Assembly (NCBI GenBank): GCA_964412785.1
Contig: CAYPQD010000012.1
Location: 1-64,000 of the forward strand
Direction: 5' to 3'
From: UBA5336 sp964412785
GTDB lineage: Bacteria; Pseudomonadota; Alphaproteobacteria; Caulobacterales; Hyphomonadaceae
Length of the DNA stretch: 64,000 bases
Part shown: piece by piece, positions 7,909 to 15,591 of the stretch
Layout of the letters: the number at the start of each line of letters is the position of its first letter
Numbering within the stretch: position 1 is the stretch's first letter
The notes under the pieces: generated by a model
What the model was told of the DNA's origin: nothing
Seen by the model: the letters and a program-made list of their open reading frames with translations, nothing else
Database searches by the model: none
Made by a program: the position numbers and the translations under genes

Positions 7909-10023
7909 TCAGTCGAGAGCCGCGTCAAGCAGCAGAAAAGCAGACAGTCGGGCGCTAGCATTGCGCCCGGACTTCTGGGTCTGGTCGAGGGCAACCAGTG
8001 CATCGCTCGCCTCAATCTCCACGAAGTCGAGCGCAAGCCGGTTGAGGTCCGGATCGGCCATCAGCCGCTTTCGCACCCGCTCCACCTCGCTGCCGGCCGC
8101 GCCTGTGATGGCCTCGCGCCGGGCAGCATCGCCCTTGCGCGTCGCCTGGGCGATACGGCGCTTGTCGCGAGGGCGAAATATGGCCGACAGCGGGATGCCG
8201 GAGCTTTCCAGCCGGCTGATCACCGTTTCAGCAGTCTGCTCGCGGCTGGGCCGGCCGCTCTCGGCCCGCTCCAGATCGCTGATCAGTGTCGCCCAGCCAT
8301 CCGATCTGCGCGCTTCGGTCCCATCTTCGCGCCGGGCACGCACTGGCGCAACATCCTCCGTCGACAGGGAGTCGCGCTCATCCACAGCCGGATCAACGGG
8401 GCGCGGGCCTTCCTTGCGCGCACTCAGCGCCGGTGCGGCGGCAGGTGGCGCAGCAGGCTCGCTGCGTCCGTTGATGGCCACAGGGTCATGCAGCGCCGCA
8501 AGCCGGTCGGCTGCGGCCTCGAACAGGTCGGCATCATCAATGGATGCAGCCGGCGCCGGAGCCTCGATCTCGGCGTCCGTTGCCGCGGCAGGTCGCGGTG
8601 CCTCCCGGACTGCCGGGCGGGCGAAAGACCCGTTTAGCGGTCCGGCGTGGGTGATGTCAGGCGCCGTGCGCTTCGGCGGCGCCGATTGCGGCACCGGTAG
8701 GTTCCCGTTGATGCCAACCTCTGCCGGGGGGGCCGGCTGCGCGGCTTCGCCGGCAGAGCGGGCGGCCGGGGGGGCGGTATTGCCACGCTCGGTTGTCGCA
8801 GGTCCTGACACCGATGGCGGCGCCGACCTGGCCATCACCGTTGGCAGGCTCGCTCCGGCATTGCTCACGACCCGCTGGAGTGCACCGCTCAGCTGCGCGA
8901 GCCGGCGCTCGGTCACGTCGGTCTCTGCCCTTGCGGCAAGGCCCGCAGCCCTTATCGCTGCCTGCGCCTCCCTTGCGGCATCGCCGAGACGGGTAATCGC
9001 ACGGCTTGTTTCCTCCGATGCCTGCCGGGTTTCGGCATTTATGTCGGTGCTGGCCCGCCGGGCATTGTCAAGTGCGGAGGAAACGGCATCATTCAGTGCA
9101 TCACCGGTACTGCTGGCGGCGGTGGCGGCCATTTCGCCGGCACGAACGGCCGCATCAACCGCCTTGCGCGACTGGTCAAGCTTCTCCTCGATCCGGCTGA
9201 CCGCGTAGAGCAGGGTCTCCGCCTGGTCATGGGCATCGGAAGCAAGCAGGCCCAGCTTGCCCAGCTCGCCGGTCAGCGCCTCGCGAGTCGCGTCCATGGC
9301 GGAGAGGCGTTGCTCCAGCTGCCTGTCGGCATCGCGCACCTGTTCGCCGGCGCGGCGCAGGGCTTCCATCATGCGCTCAGCCTGGCGCGGCAGGGCGCTT
9401 GCAATCGCTTCGGTCCGCGCGTCGAGGTCACGGGCGAGTGCCTCCAGCGCCTGGCGTTCGCGCGCCAGCTGCTCGCCAAGATTACGGGCATTGTCGGCAG
9501 CAGCATAGGCTACCGATTCGATGCGCAGGCGCTCATCGCCAAGCTCGGCGGATACCGCCTTCAACGAGCCCAGGGCCTGCCCGGCGGCTTCATTGATCTG
9601 GAAGGAACTGCGCTTCAGGCGCTCGGCAAGGTGTTCCCCCTCGCCGGCGACTTCGCGGGCAGGCGAGAGGAGGTGGCGCGCGGCCTCCAGCACGAGGGCA
9701 TTGGCCGCGGCTGCGCGCTTGCCCTCGCGCGCCATGAAACCGGCCATGATCAGCATGACGCCGGGAAGCGTGAACATCAGCGCAGCGGACACCAGCAGGG
9801 CAAGCGGCTGGGCGCGAACCCAGTCCATGTCACCGAGCACCTGGAAGGCGGCAACGACGCTGCCCCACCACAGGACGGCAAGGACCATGCCCGCCCAGGG
9901 CAGCCAGCCGCCGACATCTGGACGCGAGGCCATGGCATGGCGGGCGCGATCGGAGCGTTTTGCAGGCACGGGGCCGTCCGAGGGGGAGGGCGAGCGATCA
10001 GTCATCTTCGGAGAGGATACCAT
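7909..10023 (-). CDS. large membrane-anchored coiled-coil protein, possibly TipN-like polarity factor
   Basis: The 704-aa product has a polar N-terminus, two membrane helices (roughly residues 40-62 and 72-95), then about 300 residues of Ala/Glu/Arg-rich coiled coil (LGEQLARERQALEALARDLD, QLEQRLSAMDATREAL and similar), a Pro/Ala-rich linker, and a conserved-looking C-terminal domain with LISDLERAESGRPSREQ, ISRLESSGIPLSAIFRPRDKRRIA and DPDLNRLALDFVEIE. Two N-terminal membrane helices followed by a long coiled coil is the layout of Caulobacter TipN, which marks the new cell pole; the lineage fits too. I cannot align the sequences, so the TipN link is inference. An alternative start is the ATG at 10005. 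It stands alone, opposite to rpsU. Confidence 0.6.
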   Translation of the reverse strand: MVSSPKMTDRSPSPSDGPVPAKRSDRARHAMASRPDVGGWLPWAGMVLAVLWWGSVVAAFQVLGDMDWVRAQPLALLVSAALMFTLPGVMLIMAGFMAREGKRAAAANALVLEAARHLLSPAREVAGEGEHLAERLKRSSFQINEAAGQALGSLKAVSAELGDERLRIESVAYAAADNARNLGEQLARERQALEALARDLDARTEAIASALPRQAERMMEALRRAGEQVRDADRQLEQRLSAMDATREALTGELGKLGLLASDAHDQAETLLYAVSRIEEKLDQSRKAVDAAVRAGEMAATAASSTGDALNDAVSSALDNARRASTDINAETRQASEETSRAITRLGDAAREAQAAIRAAGLAARAETDVTERRLAQLSGALQRVVSNAGASLPTVMARSAPPSVSGPATTERGNTAPPAARSAGEAAQPAPPAEVGINGNLPVPQSAPPKRTAPDITHAGPLNGSFARPAVREAPRPAAATDAEIEAPAPAASIDDADLFEAAADRLAALHDPVAINGRSEPAAPPAAAPALSARKEGPRPVDPAVDERDSLSTEDVAPVRARREDGTEARRSDGWATLISDLERAESGRPSREQTAETVISRLESSGIPLSAIFRPRDKRRIAQATRKGDAARREAITGAAGSEVERVRKRLMADPDLNRLALDFVEIEASDALVALDQTQKSGRNASARLSAFLLLDAALD

Positions 10024-10133
10024 ATTCGCGCAGGGCTGCGAGCAAAGAAGCGCAGAGGCGCTGACAATCAGGCCTGCTGGCCTGACGTCTCAGCGGTCTG
10101 ATGGGTCCCTTCGAACGCCTCCTGAGGACGGCG

Positions 10134-10202
10134 TCAGCCGCCGAGAAGGGTCGCCAGGACGATCTGGACCAGCTCGTGGATGATCGAAAGCAGGTTGCTC
10201 AT
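10134..10202 (-). CDS. possible 22-aa hydrophobic amphipathic peptide
   Basis: In the 309-bp gap between the coiled-coil gene and the Hpt gene, the minus strand carries a 22-codon frame. It begins M-S-N-L-L-S-I-I-H-E-L-V-Q-I-V and ends L-A-T-L-L-G-G. The predicted peptide is a single strongly hydrophobic helix, resembling in general character the small membrane peptides of type I toxin systems. No clear Shine-Dalgarno sequence precedes the ATG, so it may be a chance frame. The rest of the gap (10203-10359) shows no recognisable feature. Confidence 0.2.
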   Translation of the reverse strand: MSNLLSIIHELVQIVLATLLGG

Positions 10203-10359
10203 GGGACGCGGTGCTAAGCCTCTGGCGCAGAAAAGGCAAGCCGCTCTTATCGACTTTCGGTTAGGTCTGCGGCGGGGACACCTGGTCCTCGCCCTTCCTC
10301 ATGGCTCCGAAGCGCGCTAGCCCGTCTGCAGTGTGAGCGCAGGCGGTTACGAAGCGATT

Positions 10360-10764
10360 ATGGGCGAGACCAGCAAAGACCCGTCAGGACACCTCGACCT
10401 GGCGCACCTGCAGGCGATGACAGGGGGCGATGTCGGCCTCGCGGTCGAAGTGCTCGATATCTTCAGGGGCCAGGCGGATGCCTGGGGCCGCCTGCTTGAC
10501 CCGCGCGCCGAGGCCGAGCAGTGGGCCGATGCGGCGCACACGCTGAAGGGCGCCGCGCTCAGCATTGGCGCGGGGCGGCTGGCGGCGATCTGTGCACAGA
10601 CCGAAACGCTCGGTCGAGGCGACCCCGTCTCGCCGGCACACGCCTCACTGGCGCTGAACGATTTGCGCAACGAACTGAATGCGGTGCGCGAGAGCGTCGC
10701 GCGGCTCGCTCATACGCTCTCTGTCGCAGGGGCCTTCAGGGCGTCGAACGCCTCGAACTCATAG
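10360..10764 (+). CDS. stand-alone Hpt-domain phosphotransfer protein
   Basis: This protein of about 134 aa consists of one histidine phosphotransfer domain. It has the diagnostic HTLKGAALSIGA motif, with the phospho-accepting His near residue 60, placed between amphipathic helices. Such proteins shuttle phosphate from hybrid histidine kinases to response regulators in the cytoplasm. No kinase or regulator is adjacent; the nearest hybrid kinase in the window is at 41173-42672. An upstream GTG at 10333 would add nine residues. The 3' end overlaps the convergent chorismate mutase gene by 55 bp, so the C-terminal tail after the domain may be partly dispensable. Confidence 0.85.
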   Translation: MGETSKDPSGHLDLAHLQAMTGGDVGLAVEVLDIFRGQADAWGRLLDPRAEAEQWADAAHTLKGAALSIGAGRLAAICAQTETLGRGDPVSPAHASLALNDLRNELNAVRESVARLAHTLSVAGAFRASNASNS

Positions 10765-11054
10765 GCGATGCAGCGATCGATCAGCGTCCGCCAGACCGGC
10801 TCGGCAATGGCAGGCGACAGCCCGGCAGCCTCGGCGGCGAGGCGGACCTTGGCCACCACATCCTCGATCCGTGGCCGGTCAAGCACGGTCGCCCGCTCGC
10901 CCTTGATCCGGGCGGCCGCATCCATGAAGGACTGGCGCTCGGTCAGGATGGCGACGAGCACCCGGTCGATCCGGTCGATCTCATAGCGGACATCGGCCAT
11001 GGTCTCGGCCGTCTCCGCGGTGTGGCGCCTGGGGTCGGAAGGATAAGACGTCAT
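10710..11054 (-). CDS. chorismate mutase, AroQ type
   Basis: The 114-aa all-helical AroQ protein converts chorismate to prephenate, the branch to phenylalanine and tyrosine. Visible features are the first helix with EIDRIDRVLVAILTERQ (arginine and glutamate positions of the AroQ site), the AAARIKGE segment with the conserved Lys, and the last helix with VWRTLIDRCIAYE, typical of the short monofunctional alphaproteobacterial form. The ATG at 11054 gives the family-length protein; upstream in-frame sequence reads as non-coding. It follows the TIGR02302 gene on the same strand with an 80-bp gap. Confidence 0.88.
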   Translation of the reverse strand: MTSYPSDPRRHTAETAETMADVRYEIDRIDRVLVAILTERQSFMDAAARIKGERATVLDRPRIEDVVAKVRLAAEAAGLSPAIAEPVWRTLIDRCIAYEFEAFDALKAPATESV

Positions 11055-11134
11055 GGGCGAGGATATAGAACGCGGGAGCGGGGCGAGCCAAGTCATGCGG
11101 TGACATAGCGCGGGTCGCGGAGACAATCCTTCCG

Positions 11135-13834
11135 CTAGAACCGGTCGAGAAGACGCTCAAGATAGCGTTTCTCGTCCTCGTCCGTCGCGCGGCCATAGCG
11201 TTCGCGCAGCTCGTTCAGGATGTCCTTGGCGCGCTGGCGGTCCGCCTCTTCGGGGATCTGGACATTGCCGGTATAGTCATAACCGCCGGTCATCCGGCCG
11301 AAGGGATCGCGGCCCGCATCTTCCGAGCCGCTCTCCTGGCCGAGCCTCTCCGCCCGCAATTCGTCAAGCTCGCCGGCAAGCGCCTCAGCAAGGTCACGCA
11401 ACTCCTCGGTTGCATCCTCCTGGAAGCGGCCGGCGCGCCGGCCATTACCGTCCTGCAGGGAGCGCTCCGCCCGGCGGATGGCCTGTAATGCCTCAGCCAG
11501 CGCCTGGCGGCCGGCCTCGTCAAGGGCCTCGCCAGCAAACGGTCCTTCGCCTTCCTCGCCGGTCAGGCCGCCACCGCGCAGGTCATTGAGCCGGTCGCCG
11601 AGCTCGCCCTGGCGGTCTGCCAAACGGCCATAGCCACCGCGCCCCTCGCCCGCCTCGCCGCCGGGGCCGGGCTGCTCGCCCATGCCTTGGTCTCCCGGGC
11701 CTTGGTCTCCCGGGCCTTGGTCACCCGGGCCTTGGTCACCCGGGCCGGACTGGCCCTGACCGGCCTGGCCCTCGCCCGGCTGCTGACCCTCTCCACGCTG
11801 TTGGGCGAGCGTGTCGTCATTCAGTTCGCGCTGCTCGCGCAAAAGCTCCGACAGGCGCTCGATCGCTTCTGAAAGCTGGCGCTCGCCATCACTGGTACTT
11901 TCTTCGCCCTGTTCGCCCTGGCCGCCGGCACCCGGCATCTGGAAGCTGCCCTCGCCCCCCTGGCCGCGCTGGAATTCCAGATTCTGCAGCATGTTGGTGA
12001 TGTCCGAGAGGAGTTGGCGCGCCTGGTCGGCAGCGCCGGTCTCGGCGAGATCTTCGAGCGCCCGCAGCATGTCCTCGAAATCCTGGCCACCGAGACCGGG
12101 GCCCTGCTGCTCGCCATCGCCGGGCGGTGCCTCGGGCAAGCCATTGGCAAATGCCTCGGCCATTTTCGCGGCAAGATAATTGCTCGCCGCCTCCTTGAAG
12201 GCTTCCATCAGGCGGCGGATCTCATCCTCGCCAGCGCCGTCGCGCAGCGCCTGTTCGAGCGCGCGCTTGGCCGCCAGCAGGGCACGCAGGGCATCGGCAG
12301 CGCTGCCATATTCCGCTTTCAGCGCCACCGCCCAGAGCAGCGGCTCGACCGCCTCCGCGGCCGGCTTGTCGGTGGCGGCCTGCAGCATGCCATGGGCCCG
12401 GCGCAGGCCGAAATAGATTGACCAGTCCTCAATGAAGCGCTCGCCCTTGTAGGTCAAAGCATCCAGCATGATCGCCGCGCGCCGGATGTCCTGCGGCGCC
12501 TCGGCAAGGCGGGTCGTCGCATCGGTGTAGAACGCCCCGTCCTTAAGCGCCTGGAGATCGGCACCGCGCTCGGCATAATCGCGCGGCTCGCGCAGCACGG
12601 TGACGCGCGCCTCCTGGGCGGCTCTGGCAAGGGGCTGAAGAAAGAGCTTTTCCGGCACGCGGAAGGCCAGCGTCTCGCTCTCGCCCTGCTGGCCGGCGCC
12701 ATCGGTCGCAACCAGCCGGCCCTCGACACGAAGTCCGGCCCATTTGTGGCGGGTGAGGTCAAGCGTGCTGGCGTCCTCCGCTCGCCTGGGGGCCAGTTGC
12801 ACCATGTCGACACGCACGCGCGCCTCCTCATCCGGCGCAGCCGGGTGGGGATCGACAAGCCGCATGGCAAGCTCCAGCCGCTCGACGCCATAATCGTCGG
12901 CGGTGGCCCAGGTGAAGGCCAGTTCGTCGCCCGTGGTCATCTCCGGCGCCTCCACAAAGCGCGCGCTTGGCGGTGCGTCAGGCTCGGTGCGGAGGTCCCA
13001 GGCGGCCCGCTCACCCCACCAGCGCACCGAAAGGCGAGTGTCGTCCGACACCGCAGCGCGGGTCTCGAAGGCGCCATCGGGCGTGTCTTCGAGCCGCGTC
13101 CGCACCCGCCCGGCATCGGTTTCCAGCTGCAGGAGCGGCGCCGACCGGCCAATCGCGCGGACGGTGACTTCCGATCCTGCAGGCACCCGCACGACATTCA
13201 TCTCCGCGGTGAGGAAGACCGGCGCCCGGCCGGAATAGTCGGGCGGGGTGATCCAGGCTTCGACCTGCAGGCTGTCGGCACCCACGAGGGCACCGATATC
13301 AGGCCGCAGCAGCCTCTCCAGCCGCCCCGGTGCATCACTCCAGGTGGCCAACAGCGTGCCGGCCAGCACAAGCGGCAGAACCAGCCTCATAAAGGCCGGG
13401 TCGAGACGGCGCCATGCCCCGGAAAAGCGCGGCGGCCTCAGGCCCGCGGCAACTTCGGCAAGGCGCGCCCCGTGGGCTTGCCACAGGGTGCGGCCTTCGG
13501 GGTCTGGCGAGACCGGGCGGTCGGCCAGTGAGGCGATCGGGCGATAATCCGACTGGCGATCAAGCGCATCCAGAGCCGCGGCCCGGTCCGGCGCCGTGTA
13601 GCGCGCAAGACCACGCAGGGCGAGGACGATTGCGGCGACAAGCCCGAACAGGGTCGCAAGCGCAGCCGGAGCAGGCGACAGGCCGGAATGCAGTCCACTG
13701 AGCACAAACAGCGCGAACAGGGCGGCAAACACGAGCAGCGGCCAGAAAGCGCGCACGATGGCGAGCCGGCCGAGCCGGGCCCTCGTGGCGGCGATCCGGC
13801 GCTGCAGGCCGGGAATGCGGGTCAGGTCAGCCAA
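11135..13834 (-). CDS. TIGR02302/DUF4175 family large membrane protein
   Basis: The 899-aa product has N-terminal membrane helices (about 28-75) and a third near residues 150-166, a long periplasmic beta-rich middle (WITPPDYSGRAPVFL, RFVEAPEMTTGDELAFTW), then helical and very Gln/Gly/Glu-rich low-complexity sequence including four GPGDQ units, and a C-terminal helical end with PFGRMTGGYDYTGNVQIPEE. This layout and the position directly after lysA identify TIGR02302, a family found across Alphaproteobacteria with no established function. The start overlaps the lysA stop by 13 bp, so it belongs to the argH-lysA operon. A role at the cell envelope is inference from topology and neighbours. Confidence 0.88.
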   Translation of the reverse strand: MADLTRIPGLQRRIAATRARLGRLAIVRAFWPLLVFAALFALFVLSGLHSGLSPAPAALATLFGLVAAIVLALRGLARYTAPDRAAALDALDRQSDYRPIASLADRPVSPDPEGRTLWQAHGARLAEVAAGLRPPRFSGAWRRLDPAFMRLVLPLVLAGTLLATWSDAPGRLERLLRPDIGALVGADSLQVEAWITPPDYSGRAPVFLTAEMNVVRVPAGSEVTVRAIGRSAPLLQLETDAGRVRTRLEDTPDGAFETRAAVSDDTRLSVRWWGERAAWDLRTEPDAPPSARFVEAPEMTTGDELAFTWATADDYGVERLELAMRLVDPHPAAPDEEARVRVDMVQLAPRRAEDASTLDLTRHKWAGLRVEGRLVATDGAGQQGESETLAFRVPEKLFLQPLARAAQEARVTVLREPRDYAERGADLQALKDGAFYTDATTRLAEAPQDIRRAAIMLDALTYKGERFIEDWSIYFGLRRAHGMLQAATDKPAAEAVEPLLWAVALKAEYGSAADALRALLAAKRALEQALRDGAGEDEIRRLMEAFKEAASNYLAAKMAEAFANGLPEAPPGDGEQQGPGLGGQDFEDMLRALEDLAETGAADQARQLLSDITNMLQNLEFQRGQGGEGSFQMPGAGGQGEQGEESTSDGERQLSEAIERLSELLREQRELNDDTLAQQRGEGQQPGEGQAGQGQSGPGDQGPGDQGPGDQGPGDQGMGEQPGPGGEAGEGRGGYGRLADRQGELGDRLNDLRGGGLTGEEGEGPFAGEALDEAGRQALAEALQAIRRAERSLQDGNGRRAGRFQEDATEELRDLAEALAGELDELRAERLGQESGSEDAGRDPFGRMTGGYDYTGNVQIPEEADRQRAKDILNELRERYGRATDEDEKRYLERLLDRF
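11686..11745. repeat. four tandem 15-bp units coding for GPGDQ repeats
   Basis: Four consecutive copies of CTTGGTCNCCCGGGC (plus strand) lie inside the TIGR02302 gene; N is T in the first two and A in the last two. On the coding strand they give (GPGDQ)4. Unit length is a multiple of three, so gain or loss of units would keep the frame. Confidence 0.9.
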
Positions 13835-15087
13835 TCGGGAAGGCCTTCAAGCTGCGTCATCTCCTCGAAGGTCGGCCTGCGGCGGACGATGTCAAACCGA
13901 TCACCCTTCACAAGCACCTCAGGCACAAGCGGCCTTGCATTATACTGTGACGACAAAGAGGCGCCATAAGCGCCCGCAGACATGATCGCGAGGCGCTCGC
14001 CCGGGCGCATGGCGGGCAGGACGCGCCCGGTTGCAAACTTGTCAGTGGATTCGCAGATCGGTCCGACCACATCATAGGCGATCGCGCGCGCGTCGTCTGC
14101 CGGCTCGGCCAGAGGCCGGATCGCGTGGAAGGCGCCGTAGAGGGCGGGGCGGATCAGGTCGTTCATGCCGGCATCGACGACCAGGAAGGTGCGCGCCGGA
14201 CTGGCCTTCAGGTAAAGCGCCTCGGTGACGAGCACGCCGGCATTGCCGACGATCACCCGGCCCGGCTCGACAATCACCTCGATGTCAAGGTCGCCGACCG
14301 TCTCGGCAACCATCTGCGCATAGGCGGCCGGCGAGGGCGGATCGTCGCCCGGGGCGTAGGGGATGGCAAGGCCACCGCCGAAATCGATCCGCCTTATGCC
14401 ATGACCGTCAACGCGCAACTGCCTGGCAAGGTCGACGGTGCGCCGGAAGGCATCGCGCATGGGTTCCAGCCGGTCAATCTGCGAACCGATATGCACGTCG
14501 ATGCCGACAATCTCGATGCCCGGCAGGCGGGCGGCGAGGGCATAGGCTTCCCGCGCATCAGTCCAGGCGATGCCGAACTTGTCGCCGGCCTTGCCAGTGG
14601 AGATGTTGGGATGCGCGCCGGCCGCCACGTCCGGGTTGACCCGGAGGGCCACGGGCGCACGGGTGCCGACAGCAGACGCGACATCAGACAGCAGGCGCAG
14701 CTCGTCTTCGCTCTCGACATTGAACTGGTGTATGCAATGGCCGAGGGCGGCTTGCAGTTCGGCCCGCGACTTGCCAACGCCGGAGAACACGATCCGCTGC
14801 GGCGCGATTGCGGCGGCAAGCGCGCGGCGAAGCTCGCCCAGGCTCACCACATCGGCGCCGCACCCCTCGCGTGCCAGTGTGGCCAGCACGGCCAGATTGC
14901 CATTGGCCTTGACCGAATAGGCGATCAGGCTGCGCTGGCCCGCAAAGGCGGCTGCGATCACGCGGGCATGGCGCACCAGCGTCGCGGAGGAATAGACATA
15001 GACAGGCGTTCCGACCGCATCGGCGATCTCTGAAAGCGGCACGTCCTCACAGTGCAGGGCACCGTTGCGGTAGTCGAAATGGTGCAT
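13822..15087 (-). CDS. lysA: diaminopimelate decarboxylase
   Basis: LysA (421 aa) is a PLP-dependent fold III decarboxylase that turns meso-diaminopimelate into lysine, the last step of lysine synthesis, in competition with peptidoglycan use of DAP. The PLP lysine lies in IAYSVKANGN near residue 60; the HIGSQ motif, the glycine loop DFGGGL, EPGR and the C-terminal substrate motif GPICESTDKF-A are all present. The length is normal. It is in a tight operon argH-lptM-lipoprotein-lysA-TIGR02302, a conserved alphaproteobacterial order. Confidence 0.97.
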   Translation of the reverse strand: MHHFDYRNGALHCEDVPLSEIADAVGTPVYVYSSATLVRHARVIAAAFAGQRSLIAYSVKANGNLAVLATLAREGCGADVVSLGELRRALAAAIAPQRIVFSGVGKSRAELQAALGHCIHQFNVESEDELRLLSDVASAVGTRAPVALRVNPDVAAGAHPNISTGKAGDKFGIAWTDAREAYALAARLPGIEIVGIDVHIGSQIDRLEPMRDAFRRTVDLARQLRVDGHGIRRIDFGGGLAIPYAPGDDPPSPAAYAQMVAETVGDLDIEVIVEPGRVIVGNAGVLVTEALYLKASPARTFLVVDAGMNDLIRPALYGAFHAIRPLAEPADDARAIAYDVVGPICESTDKFATGRVLPAMRPGERLAIMSAGAYGASLSSQYNARPLVPEVLVKGDRFDIVRRRPTFEEMTQLEGLPDWLT

Positions 15088-15096
15088 CCGGGCGCG

Positions 15097-15351
15097 TCAG
15101 CCGGGGCGCACGTCGCCGAGGCCACCCTCGTCGACCGGCGGGATGGGTGCCGGCTCGGGCACCTCGCCGCCATACTGGTTGGTGCGCGGACCAGCGCGCG
15201 CACTGGCGTCGGCCTCGAGCGGCACCGAAACCGGCGGCGGCGGGTCGGCCGATGGGGCCGCGGTCACGCGTGGGCCGGTATCACGGGCCTGGGTGCAGGC
15301 CGACGCCGCAATCAGTGCGCCGGCCAGAAGTGTCCCGCGCGCCGGTTTCAC
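15097..15351 (-). CDS. small proline-rich lipoprotein
   Basis: This 84-aa product has a positively charged start (MKPARG), a hydrophobic signal and a lipobox-like A-A-S-A-C, followed by a Pro-rich unstructured tail (PSADPPPPVSVP, PEPAPIPPVDEGG). It overlaps lptM by four bases (ATGA) and is 9 bp upstream of lysA, so it is co-translated with its neighbours. No known family is recognisable. The position between lptM and lysA suggests an envelope role, which is inference. Confidence 0.7.
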   Translation of the reverse strand: MKPARGTLLAGALIAASACTQARDTGPRVTAAPSADPPPPVSVPLEADASARAGPRTNQYGGEVPEPAPIPPVDEGGLGDVRPG

Positions 15352-15587
15352 AGGGCGCCTCCGGGTCCGCCGAGCAGTTCGTCTTCGGCGTCGGGCGTGG
15401 CGGCCGGAGTGTCCTCGTCGAGCGCTTCCAGCCCGTCATCAACGGTGCGGTTGGAAAGGGTGGCAGCGGGCAACTCGCCCGGGCTTCCGAACAGAGGATC
15501 GGGGCGCTCCAGATCGCCGCGAATGCCACAGGCGGCGAGCGTTGCGCCCGCCGCGGCGAGGAGGATCAAGGTCCTGGTCACTGTCAT
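15348..15587 (-). CDS. lptM: LptM-type lipoprotein (LPS translocon maturation, former YifL)
   Basis: The 79-aa lipoprotein has a signal peptide with lipobox L-A-A-C and, directly after the cysteine, the family signature C-G-I-R-G-D-L-E-R-P-D-P. LptM is known in E. coli to assist disulfide maturation of the LptDE translocon in the outer membrane. The acidic tail is poorly conserved. It lies 4 bp after argH and overlaps the next lipoprotein gene, in the usual position upstream of lysA. Confidence 0.82.
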   Translation of the reverse strand: MTVTRTLILLAAAGATLAACGIRGDLERPDPLFGSPGELPAATLSNRTVDDGLEALDEDTPAATPDAEDELLGGPGGAL

Positions 15588-15591
15588 GAGG

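Noticed and set aside
7903..7911. The coiled-coil gene at 7909 also ends TGATACC
   Set aside because: No other part of the repeat family follows (no GGTTTTGG, hairpins or GGTATCA end within 150 bp), so it is most likely chance.
308..10023. Long open frames opposite hrpB, purK and the coiled-coil gene
   Set aside because: In GC-rich coding DNA the opposite strand often stays open; these frames have no family motifs and lie entirely inside convincing genes.
10134..10202. Type I toxin-antitoxin call for the 22-aa hydrophobic frame
   Set aside because: No antisense promoter or ribosome binding site could be shown, so it is listed only as a possible peptide.
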